Below are positions 9,568-17,202 of a DNA stretch of 64,000 bases, one piece after another. The DNA lies in assembly GCA_963843455.1 (NCBI GenBank), contig CAWJKE010000007.1:372001-436000 (forward strand), read 5' to 3'. Position numbers and translations under genes: made by a program. The DNA is from CAIQPS01 sp963843455. GTDB taxonomy: Bacteria > Actinomycetota > Thermoleophilia > RBG-16-64-13. Under the pieces are notes generated by a model, which worked only from the letters and a program-made list of their open reading frames with translations, had not been told where the DNA came from and ran no database searches. Position 1 is the first letter of the stretch. Each line of letters begins with the position of its first letter.

Positions 9568-9870
9568 ATGTTCGCCATCGTCAAGGTCGGCGGTAAGCAA
9601 TACCGGATAGAAGAAGGCCAGGAGGTCGTGGTCGACCGCCTTGCTGCGGCTGAGGGCACCACCGTCGAGTTGCCTACATTGCTCGTCTCCGACGGGGGCG
9701 ACCTCCGTCTGGCCGCCGATGGGAAACAGGCAACGGTGACGGCCGTTGTGGTCGAGCACTTTCGGGGACCGAAGATCACCATCTCGAGGTTCAAGCCCAA
9801 GCGGGGTTTTCGCAAGAAGACCGGCTTCCGCTCGGGGCTAACGAAGCTCGAAGTGCAGAAGATCGCTTAG
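9568..9870 (+). CDS. rplU: 50S ribosomal protein bL21
   Basis: Protein of 100 residues, the standard length. It starts at ATG 9568 with the typical N-terminus MFAIVKVGGKQYRIEEG, behind a GAGGAG-like site. The upstream in-frame extension is not conserved. The basic C-terminal part (ITISRFKPKRGFRKKTGFR) is the 23S rRNA-binding region. It is followed closely by rpmA, as in most bacteria. Confidence 0.97.
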   Translation: MFAIVKVGGKQYRIEEGQEVVVDRLAAAEGTTVELPTLLVSDGGDLRLAADGKQATVTAVVVEHFRGPKITISRFKPKRGFRKKTGFRSGLTKLEVQKIA

Positions 9871-9883
9871 GAAGGGATAGGGA

Positions 9884-10135
9884 ATGGCTCACAAGAAAGG
9901 CGGCGGCAGTTCCAGGAACGGCCGCGATTCGAATGCCCAGCGTCTGGGCGTCAAGGCCTTCGCCGGCGAGACGGTCACGGCCGGCTCGATCCTCGTCCGC
10001 CAGCGCGGCACTAGGTTCCGTCCGGGCGTTAACGTGGGCATTGGGTCCGACGACACCCTTTTCGCGACCGCCGCAGGCAAGGTGGAGTTCACCACCGGCA
10101 AGGCGGGGCGCGTCATCAGCATAGTAACCGAGTAG
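9884..10135 (+). CDS. rpmA: 50S ribosomal protein bL27
   Basis: Protein of 83 residues starting MAHKKGGGSSRNGRDS. This is the ordinary bL27 N-terminus that reaches towards the peptidyl-transferase centre. It lacks the cleavable extension found in Firmicutes, so no processing protease is implied. It lies 13 bases after rplU and is followed by obg, the classic L21-L27-Obg order. Confidence 0.97.
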   Translation: MAHKKGGGSSRNGRDSNAQRLGVKAFAGETVTAGSILVRQRGTRFRPGVNVGIGSDDTLFATAAGKVEFTTGKAGRVISIVTE

Positions 10136-10178
10136 TCGCCAGCACTCGCGGCCGGGTTCGCTCCCGTCGGCGGCGTCC

Positions 10179-11588
10179 ATGTTCTTCGATCACGCAAAGA
10201 TCCATGTGGCGGCCGGGAATGGCGGCAACGGCTGCGTTTCTTTCCGCAGGGAGATGCACGTACCCCGTGGGGGCCCCGACGGCGGTGACGGGGGCCGCGG
10301 GGGTGATGTCATCTTCATCGGCGATCCCCAACTCCGCGATCTGCAGTCCTTCACCTTCAAGGTGCACTACAAGGCAGGCTTGGGCGAAGCTGGAGCCGGT
10401 GCCCGCAGGCACGGGGCCAACGGTGAGGACGTCGTTATCCGGGTCCCGCTCGGTACCCAACTGTGGCGCGTGTCCGACGGCGACGACGAGGACGAACTTC
10501 TCGCCGACGTGACCCATCCGGGTCAGCGTGTGCTCGTGGCAGGGGGTGGCGCGGGGGGCCGGGGGAACGCCAGGTTCTCGAACTCCGTCCGTCAAGCTCC
10601 GCATTTCGCCGAGCTGGGGGAGGAGAGCGACAGCTTCTGGATGCGCCTCTCACTCCGGCTCATGGCCGATGCAGGGCTCGCCGGTCTGCCCAACGCCGGC
10701 AAGTCATCGCTGTTGCGCCGGCTGTCGAACGCCAAACCAAAGGTGGCGGACTACCCCTTCACGACGCTGGAACCCATGCTGGGAATGGTCGATTGGACCG
10801 GGGAGGGCGACGTGTTCACCCTGGCCGACGTGCCGGGGCTGCTGGAGGGTGCGAGCGAGGGGATAGGGCTCGGCCACCAGTTCCTCGCCCATCTTGAACG
10901 ATGTCAGCTTCTACTGCACGTCGTGGATATCACTGGGTACTACGGGGTGGAGCCGGTCGAGGGGTTCCGCACCATCCTTGGCGAGTTGGATGCCCATGCT
11001 GCCGGCCTGGCCGGCAAGCCCCAGGTGATCGTGCTCAACAAGATAGACGCCGTGCCGGCCGAGGCCGTCAGAGAGTGGCAGGAGGTCTTCCGCGGCGAAG
11101 TGGAACGTCTGCGAAACGAAGGGCATCCTGCCTTCGCTTATGAGGTGGACGGGGAGGTTCCGGCTGCCGGCCTGCTCGTCCGTCCGGTATCCGCTGCCAC
11201 CGGCGCGGGGCTGAGCGCGCTGCTCACCTGGGTGGGGCCCTTGGTACAGCGACTGACGGCTCCCGAGGGGCCGCTCCCCGAGCCGGCGGAAACGGCGGCG
11301 CCTTCGGGCGCGACCGTGGAGGAGCGCTCGGAAGGACGCCACATCACCTACCGCCCCGTCCCCACCGGCGTCCGCAGCTTCGTCGTGAGCCGAGACGAGT
11401 CGGGATTCGTAGTCAAGGGAAAGGCCGTCCGGCGTCTGGTCAGCAGGTTTGACCTCGACAACGAAGAAGCTATTCAATATCTCGCGGAGCGGCTCGACCG
11501 TCTTGGGGTGTACGCTGCACTGAGGGCGCGAGGGGCACAACCCGGCGACGAAGTGGACATCGAGGGCTACATGTTCGAGTACCAATAG
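10179..11588 (+). CDS. obg: GTPase Obg/CgtA
   Basis: Protein of 469 residues with three parts: an N-terminal glycine-rich Obg fold (about 1-158, starting MFFDHAKIHVAAGNGGNGC), a G domain with P-loop GLPNAGKSS at 169-177, DVPG as the G3 motif and NKID as G4, and a C-terminal OCT domain (about 380-460) present in Gram-positive Obg proteins. Obg is a 50S assembly and stress-response GTPase. It follows rpmA, the usual position. Confidence 0.96.
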   Translation: MFFDHAKIHVAAGNGGNGCVSFRREMHVPRGGPDGGDGGRGGDVIFIGDPQLRDLQSFTFKVHYKAGLGEAGAGARRHGANGEDVVIRVPLGTQLWRVSDGDDEDELLADVTHPGQRVLVAGGGAGGRGNARFSNSVRQAPHFAELGEESDSFWMRLSLRLMADAGLAGLPNAGKSSLLRRLSNAKPKVADYPFTTLEPMLGMVDWTGEGDVFTLADVPGLLEGASEGIGLGHQFLAHLERCQLLLHVVDITGYYGVEPVEGFRTILGELDAHAAGLAGKPQVIVLNKIDAVPAEAVREWQEVFRGEVERLRNEGHPAFAYEVDGEVPAAGLLVRPVSAATGAGLSALLTWVGPLVQRLTAPEGPLPEPAETAAPSGATVEERSEGRHITYRPVPTGVRSFVVSRDESGFVVKGKAVRRLVSRFDLDNEEAIQYLAERLDRLGVYAALRARGAQPGDEVDIEGYMFEYQ

Positions 11589-11601
11589 TGATGGGAGCGC
11601 G

Positions 11602-12711
11602 GTGACGAGCAGGGGCGCAAACAAAACGATCGTCGTCAAGATCGGCTCGACCACGCTTACCAACGAGCGCGGGACGTTCCGCCTCGCCCCCGTGGCGGGG
11701 CTCGTCGCGGAAGTGTGCGAACTCCACGCTGCCGGTCATCGCGTGCTTGTGGTCTCGTCCGGGGCGGTCTCGTCCGGCATGGGCGTGCTGCGGCGCAAGC
11801 GCCGCCCCACCGCTGTGGTCGATCTGCAGGCGGCGGCCGCCGTGGGTCAGGGGCATCTTCTCCATATCTACACAGAGCTCTTCGCCCACGAGCATGTCGT
11901 GACGGCCCAAGTGCTCCTCACAGCTTTCGATGTCGCGGCGCGCGCCCAGTACCTCAACGCGCGTAATACTCTCAAGCGGCTGCTCGACTGGAAGGTCGTG
12001 CCGATCATCAACGAGAACGACACCACCTCTACCGACGAGCTCTGCTTTGGCGACAACGACGCGCTCGCGGCGCAGGTCGCGCTGCTGGTGAAGGCCGATC
12101 TACTCGTGCTCCTGACCGACACAGACGGGCTCTACACCGCCGACCCGCGGGAGGAAGCCGATGCCCGGCTCGTCCCGACGGTCGGGGATCTGAGTGATCT
12201 GGAGTGCGTGACGATCGGCGCCATCAGTTCCCTCGGCCGCGGGGGCATGGGCAGCAAGGTGAACAGCGCCCGGATAGCCACAAGTGGGGGAGTCGAGACG
12301 GTCATCGCCCGGGGCACGCGTCCGGGTGTTCTCACGGCCTGTCTGGTGGGGGAGGATGTCGGCACGCGTTTCCCGCCCCGTCCGCTCGGTCTGCCAGACT
12401 ACAAGCTGTGGCTTCTTTACGGCAAGCCCGCGAGCGGCAAGGTGGTCGTCGACGCAGGGGCGGCCCGGGCCTTGCGCGGCAAGGGTAGCCTGCTGCCGGT
12501 CGGGGTGACAGCGGCGGAGGGCGACTTCGTGGCCGGAGACGCTGTCATGGTCGTCGACGCGAACGGTGTGGAGCTGGCCAAAGGGTTGGTCAGCTACTCT
12601 AGAGAGGAACTGGATAGGATCAAGGGGTTGCAGAGCGCCCGGGTGGCCGAGATGCTTCCCGCCGCCTCTCCCGAGGCGATCCACAGGGACTATCTAGTGC
12701 TGGTTTGTTAG
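11602..12711 (+). CDS. proB: Glutamate 5-kinase with C-terminal PUA domain
   Basis: Protein of 369 residues; GTG start. It has an amino-acid kinase fold (VVKIGSTTLTN near the N-terminus, VSSGAVSSGMGVL, INENDTTSTDE, GRGGMGSKV), followed by a PUA domain from about residue 275. It phosphorylates glutamate in the first step of proline synthesis; the PUA domain is typical of the full-length bacterial enzyme. proA starts 16 bases downstream. Confidence 0.96.
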   Translation: MTSRGANKTIVVKIGSTTLTNERGTFRLAPVAGLVAEVCELHAAGHRVLVVSSGAVSSGMGVLRRKRRPTAVVDLQAAAAVGQGHLLHIYTELFAHEHVVTAQVLLTAFDVAARAQYLNARNTLKRLLDWKVVPIINENDTTSTDELCFGDNDALAAQVALLVKADLLVLLTDTDGLYTADPREEADARLVPTVGDLSDLECVTIGAISSLGRGGMGSKVNSARIATSGGVETVIARGTRPGVLTACLVGEDVGTRFPPRPLGLPDYKLWLLYGKPASGKVVVDAGAARALRGKGSLLPVGVTAAEGDFVAGDAVMVVDANGVELAKGLVSYSREELDRIKGLQSARVAEMLPAASPEAIHRDYLVLVC

Positions 12712-12727
12712 CGGACCGGGAGGATAC

Positions 12728-13981
12728 TTGAAGACGACGGATCTGGCGCAATCGGCCAAGAAGGCATCACGGCGGCTGGCGCTCCTCACGGCGGCCGAGA
12801 AGAATCGGGCGCTCATCGAGATGGCCGAGGCGCTTGGACGTCGCTCGGCCGAGATACTGGTGGAGAACGCCAAAGACGTCGCCGAAGGTCGCAAGAAGGG
12901 GCTCTCGCCGGCTCTTATCGACCGGCTGCTGCTTGACGAGGAACGCCTCCGCGGCATAGCCCGGAGCCTGCATGATGTCGCCGCCCTACCCGACCCGGTG
13001 GGAGAGATCGTGGCGGGGTGGCGGACCGCCGAGGGTCTGGAGATCCAGAGGGTCCGGGTGCCTTTCGGGGTCATCGCGGTAGTGTACGAGGCGCGGCCGA
13101 ATGTGACCGTCGACGCGGCCGCCCTTTGCCTCAAGACCGGGAACGCGGTCATCCTGCGGGGCGGCAGCGACGCATACCGTTCCAATCGCATCCTGGCCGA
13201 GGTCATCACCGGAGCGGCTCTGGAAGCGGGGCTCCCGGGCGACTCGATCCAGTTCATGGCCGACCGGGACCGGGCTTCCCTCATCGACCTGCTGCAGATG
13301 AGGGACCAGGTGGATCTTGTCATCCCCCGCGGCGGCGAGGCGCTGAAGGACTTCCTGCTCGAGCACTCGAAGGTACCGGTCATCTACGCGGCGGGTGGCA
13401 ACTGCCACGTGTACGTCGACGAAACGGCCGATCTCAAGCAGGCGCTCGACATAACCATCAACGCGAAATGCCAGCGGCCGGGAGTATGCAACGCGGCCGA
13501 GACCCTCTTGGTGCATCAGAGTGTCGCCCCGGACTTCATGGCCGCCGTCACCAAGGGTCTGCAGGAGCGCGATGTGAAGCTCTATGTCGACTCTTCCACC
13601 CGCTCCCTGGCCGGCGACACGTCGGCTCCGCTCATCGATGCTACAGAGGCGCACTATGCCACGGAGTTCCTCGACATGCAGATGGCCATCAAGGTGGTCG
13701 CGAACCTCGACGAGGCTGTGGAGCACATCACCCGCTATGGCACGGGCCACACCGAAGCCATCGTCACCCGGGACCTGGACGCCGCCCGCCGGTTCGCCAG
13801 AGCCGTGGATGCCGCTGTCATCTGCGTGAACGCTTCCACCCGTTTCACCGATGGGGGCGTGTTCGGGCTGGGGGCCGAGATCGGCATCTCCACGCAGAAA
13901 CTGCACGCGCGCGGCCCGTTGGCGCTCAAGGAGCTAACTTCGATCAAGTATGTGGTCACCGGGGAAGGGCACGTCCGCTGA
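12728..13981 (+). CDS. proA: Gamma-glutamyl phosphate reductase
   Basis: Protein of 417 residues starting at TTG, with a GGGAGGAT site just upstream. It is an aldehyde-dehydrogenase-fold enzyme with catalytic Cys254 in RPGVCNAAE, plus YEARPNVTVDAAALC and the C-terminal FTDGGVFGLGAEIGIST region. It reduces glutamyl phosphate from ProB to the semialdehyde. The last proline step is ProC; a divergent ProC-like gene lies at 37579. Confidence 0.96.
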   Translation: MKTTDLAQSAKKASRRLALLTAAEKNRALIEMAEALGRRSAEILVENAKDVAEGRKKGLSPALIDRLLLDEERLRGIARSLHDVAALPDPVGEIVAGWRTAEGLEIQRVRVPFGVIAVVYEARPNVTVDAAALCLKTGNAVILRGGSDAYRSNRILAEVITGAALEAGLPGDSIQFMADRDRASLIDLLQMRDQVDLVIPRGGEALKDFLLEHSKVPVIYAAGGNCHVYVDETADLKQALDITINAKCQRPGVCNAAETLLVHQSVAPDFMAAVTKGLQERDVKLYVDSSTRSLAGDTSAPLIDATEAHYATEFLDMQMAIKVVANLDEAVEHITRYGTGHTEAIVTRDLDAARRFARAVDAAVICVNASTRFTDGGVFGLGAEIGISTQKLHARGPLALKELTSIKYVVTGEGHVR

Positions 13982-14015
13982 CCCCGGGGGGTTGGAGGTA
14001 GACGGAAGGAGACGA

Positions 14016-14690
14016 GTGGACCAGGCCGACCCCATCACCCGGCTGAGCACGCGGACCGGCCTACGCCTGGGCATCATGGGAGGGGCTTTCGATCCCATCC
14101 ATATCGCCCACCTGGTCACCGCGCAGGAGGCCCTGGTCCAGTTCGCTCTTGACGAAGTCGTGTTCATGCCCTCCGGCCACCCCCCGCACAAGAAGCGCCA
14201 ACTTGCTTCCGCGGAGTTCCGCTACCTCATGGCGGCCGTCGCCACCGCTTCCCACCCGAACTTCTCGGTCTCCCGTCTGGAGATCGATCGGCCCGGGGTG
14301 GGCTATACGGTCGATACCCTCGAGTATCTCGCGGCCGGTCTTGCCTCCGATGCCCGGCTGTTCTTCGTCACCGGGGCCGACGCCGTCCTGGATATCCTCA
14401 CCTGGAAGGATCCGCCGGGAGTGCTGGAGTTGTGCACGCTGATCGCGGCCACGCGTCCCGGCTTCGACCTTTCCCGGCTCTCCGCCCTCCTGGCCTCATT
14501 GGGGCCCGAAGTGGTAGGACCGGGGCCCGATGCCCGGGTGCAGGTCATGGAGGTGCCGGGCCTGGATATTTCCTCGAGTATGGTCCGGGGGAGACTGGCA
14601 GCGGGTCTGCCCGTGCGGTATTTGGTTCCTGATGCGGTTTGTCACCTCATCGACAAGACCGGCGAGTACAGCGCGCGAGACCGAACGTGA
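14016..14690 (+). CDS. nadD: Nicotinate-nucleotide adenylyltransferase
   Basis: Protein of 224 residues from the GTG at 14016, chosen because GGAAGGA lies 6 bases upstream; an in-frame ATG at 13950 falls inside proA. The nucleotidyltransferase motif GGAFDPIHIAH and the C-terminal ISSSMVRGRL (ISxTxxR-type) are present. It makes deamido-NAD from nicotinate mononucleotide. The usual follower rsfS is missing; instead the next gene, a ThiF-like protein, overlaps the stop codon. Confidence 0.94.
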   Translation: MDQADPITRLSTRTGLRLGIMGGAFDPIHIAHLVTAQEALVQFALDEVVFMPSGHPPHKKRQLASAEFRYLMAAVATASHPNFSVSRLEIDRPGVGYTVDTLEYLAAGLASDARLFFVTGADAVLDILTWKDPPGVLELCTLIAATRPGFDLSRLSALLASLGPEVVGPGPDARVQVMEVPGLDISSSMVRGRLAAGLPVRYLVPDAVCHLIDKTGEYSARDRT

Positions 14691-15445
14691 GCCAAACCGA
14701 CGGGGAAGATCGCCTCTTCCGCTACAGCCGGCAGATGCTCGTGCCCTATATCGGGCGGGCGGGCCAGGAGCGGTTGGGGCGGGCAAGTGTGGGCCTCATA
14801 GGGTGCGGGGCGCTCGGGTCTGCCATCGCAAACAATCTGGTGAGGGCCGGCGTGGGACGGCTCCGTATCGCCGACAAGGACTATCCGGAGATCCACAACC
14901 TACACCGGCAGGTCTTGTTCACCGAACAGGATGTGGTCCGCCGGGTCCCGAAGGCCGAAGCCGCCGCCGCGCACCTGAGGGAAGTGAACGGCGACGTTGT
15001 CATTGAGCCGTTGGTAGGAACGATCGATACAGACACGATCGTCCCCTTTGCCGAGGGCGTCGACATTCTTGTCGACGGTACCGATAATTTCCCGACGCGG
15101 TTCCTCATCAACGACCACGCCATCAGTCACAAGATCCCTTGGGTCTACGGGGGAGTTATCGGATCGGGTGGCATGTCGATGACCATCTTCCCGGGTGATG
15201 GGCCCTGCCTCCGCTGTCTCGTGCGCGAGCTCCCCAGCCGCGAGCACTCTCCTACCGCCGACGTGGCCGGAGTGCTCAACACGATCGTGGCGCTCATAGC
15301 GAGCGTGGAGGCGAATGAGGTGGTGAAGCTGGTGGTCGACCCGGGGGCGCGAAGCCGGCATCTGCTGGTGGCCGATATTTGGGACCTCGCTTTCGAGCGA
15401 CTGCTCGTGCCGCGCGATCCCGCCTGTCCTTGTTGTGGCGGGTGA
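14687..15445 (+). CDS. MoeB/ThiF/HesA-family adenylyltransferase lacking the usual catalytic cysteine
   Basis: Protein of 252 residues from the GTG at 14687, which overlaps the nadD stop. It has the E1-like nucleotide-binding site GLIGCGALGSA, the NLHRQ arginine motif, and two zinc-type cysteine pairs, CLRC and CPCC, at about 185 and near the C-terminus. Family members adenylate the C-terminal glycine of a sulfur-carrier protein. At the crossover loop, where MoeB/ThiF have Cys-x-x-Ala-Gly-Val, this protein has TADVAGVL with no cysteine, so a persulfide or thioester on that residue is not possible. The neighbours larE and cysE suggest sulfur transfer. The partner carrier protein is not in the window. 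Confidence 0.8.
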   Translation: MSQTDGEDRLFRYSRQMLVPYIGRAGQERLGRASVGLIGCGALGSAIANNLVRAGVGRLRIADKDYPEIHNLHRQVLFTEQDVVRRVPKAEAAAAHLREVNGDVVIEPLVGTIDTDTIVPFAEGVDILVDGTDNFPTRFLINDHAISHKIPWVYGGVIGSGGMSMTIFPGDGPCLRCLVRELPSREHSPTADVAGVLNTIVALIASVEANEVVKLVVDPGARSRHLLVADIWDLAFERLLVPRDPACPCCGG

Positions 15446-15448
15446 AGG

Positions 15449-16306
15449 GTGAGTATCGTGAGCGATGCATCGAGCGATCTAGCTCCGGCCGAAGCCGAAC
15501 TCCGGAACGTCCTCCGGGAGGCGGCGCCCGTGCTGGTGGCCTTCTCGGGCGGGGTGGATTCAACTCTCGTGCTGAAGATGGCTCTCGATGAACTGGGTGC
15601 GGAGAGGGTGCTCGCCGTCACGGTCCACGGCGATGTACATACCGAGGACGAGTCGGGCGCGGCCCGCGAAGGGGCCGCGCGACTGGGGGCGCGCCACCTG
15701 GTCGTCCCCATGGACCAGCTCGGCCTTCCCGGCTTCGCGGCCAATCCGCCTGAGCGGTGTTACCTCTGCCGGCGGGCGATCTACGAGAAACTGCTCGCCG
15801 TAGCACGGTCCGAGGAAATCAAGACCATAGTAGATGGGGCCAATCTGGACGATCGCGGGGACTATCGTCCCGGCATGCAGGCGGCGGCCGAGATGGGGAT
15901 CGTGAGCCCGTTGCTCCTGGCCGGCATGAGGAAGAACGACGTCCGCAGCCTCGCCCGGACCCTGGGACTGCCGAATTGGGATCTGCCGGCGTCGCCATGT
16001 CTCGCTTCGCGCTTTCCCTATGGAGAGACAATCACGGCCCAGGGACTGCGCATGGTCGGCGCGGGGGAGAGATACCTCAGGAGCCTCGGATTCGGCTCGA
16101 TTCGGGTGCGCCATCACGGGGCCGTGGCCCGGATAGAGGTAGGTGAGGACGACATACCCCGGGCAGCCGAAGCGCCGGTCAGGCGTGCTATCGTAGAGCA
16201 CCTGCGCGGGCTGGGCTATAGCTATGTCGCGCTGGATCTTCAGGGCTTTAGGAGCGGAAGTCTCAACGAGGTGCTGCCCGGGCCGCAGGACGAGGAGGCG
16301 GAGTGA
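15449..16306 (+). CDS. larE: LarE-like ATP-dependent sulfur transferase
   Basis: Protein of 285 residues. The PP-loop ATP-pyrophosphatase motif SGGVDST is at 33-39. The family sulfur-donor cysteine is Cys184 in SPCLASRFPYGE. A further pair, CYLC (Cys104 and Cys107), gives the three-cysteine arrangement seen in LarE proteins thought to hold an iron-sulfur cluster rather than sacrifice a cysteine. LarE inserts sulfur into the nickel-pincer nucleotide of lactate racemase-type enzymes. larB, larC and larA are not in the window, so the true substrate is open. It is translationally coupled to cysE, whose GTG overlaps its stop. Confidence 0.85.
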   Translation: MSIVSDASSDLAPAEAELRNVLREAAPVLVAFSGGVDSTLVLKMALDELGAERVLAVTVHGDVHTEDESGAAREGAARLGARHLVVPMDQLGLPGFAANPPERCYLCRRAIYEKLLAVARSEEIKTIVDGANLDDRGDYRPGMQAAAEMGIVSPLLLAGMRKNDVRSLARTLGLPNWDLPASPCLASRFPYGETITAQGLRMVGAGERYLRSLGFGSIRVRHHGAVARIEVGEDDIPRAAEAPVRRAIVEHLRGLGYSYVALDLQGFRSGSLNEVLPGPQDEEAE

Positions 16307-17202
16307 GGGAGTTGCGCGCTAGCATCGTCAACAACGCCGGTGGAGTTTGCCGGTCCGCCGTGCGCACCGCCATGGCCAACGCGGCGCTGGTCTACTCTCA
16401 CGCGTACGAATCCGGCAAAGAGCTGGCCGGCACTATGTCGCACGACATGCAGGCCATAAGGCAGCGGGACCCGGCCGCGCGGAGCGATATCGAGATACTC
16501 ACCTGCTACCCCGGCCTCCACGCTCTGTGGTTCCACCGCGCGGCGAACGCCCTCTGGCGACGCGAGGTGCCCCTGGCTCCCCGGCTGGTATCTCAGGTCG
16601 GGCGCCTCCTGACCGGCATCGAGATCCACCCAGGAGCCACTCTGGGCGAGGGATTGTTCATCGATCACGGAGCGGGGGTCGTCATAGGCGAGACCGCCGA
16701 GGTCGGCGAGAATGTCACCATCTATCAGGGCGTCACCCTCGGGGGTACCGGTAAGGAGACGGGCAAGCGGCACCCCACCGTGGGGGACAACGTGATCATC
16801 GGAGCGGGGTCTTTGCTGCTCGGGTCCATCAAGGTCGGCGATAACGTACGGGTGGGGGCCGGTAGCGTGGTAGTTCAGAACGTGCCCTCCAACACCACCG
16901 TGGTAGGCAACCCCGGGCGGCCTGTCATCATGGACGGGACAAGAGTGGGCATCCCCGATATCGACTATACCCATCTTCCCGACCCCGTCGCCGAAGCCAT
17001 GAGGTGCCTGGTGCGCCGGGTGGTGCAGCTCGAAAACGAGTTGGAGGAGGTTCGCGGGACGGCTGCGGCATCGACACCGGGGACCGGCTCCGAGGGCCGG
17101 CCCCTCGACACTCACAGAGCTATCCCGCACCCTCCCAGGCCCATGCCGGCCGCGGAGGTCGCGTGCGATCCCCTGAGACTCGATGGCGTCCCCGACGTCT
17201 GA
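16303..17202 (+). CDS. cysE: Serine O-acetyltransferase
   Basis: Protein of 299 residues from GTG 16303, which has a strong GAGGAGG 5 bases upstream; an internal ATG at 16435 is an alternative. The core has the SAT helical start (RDPAARSDIEILTCYPGLHALW), then left-handed beta-helix hexapeptides with FIDHGAGVVIGE, which holds the catalytic His, and VTLGGTGKETGKRHP. About 60 residues of low-complexity sequence follow the core, which is longer than most CysE. It makes O-acetylserine for cysteine synthesis. Linkage to larE and the ThiF-like gene points to cysteine or sulfur supply. Confidence 0.92.
   Translation: MRELRASIVNNAGGVCRSAVRTAMANAALVYSHAYESGKELAGTMSHDMQAIRQRDPAARSDIEILTCYPGLHALWFHRAANALWRREVPLAPRLVSQVGRLLTGIEIHPGATLGEGLFIDHGAGVVIGETAEVGENVTIYQGVTLGGTGKETGKRHPTVGDNVIIGAGSLLLGSIKVGDNVRVGAGSVVVQNVPSNTTVVGNPGRPVIMDGTRVGIPDIDYTHLPDPVAEAMRCLVRRVVQLENELEEVRGTAAASTPGTGSEGRPLDTHRAIPHPPRPMPAAEVACDPLRLDGVPDV

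Noticed and set aside
8431..9759. 442-codon minus-strand frame opposite the RNase E/G gene
   Set aside because: Composition mirrors the codon positions of the real gene; no start signal or recognisable domain.
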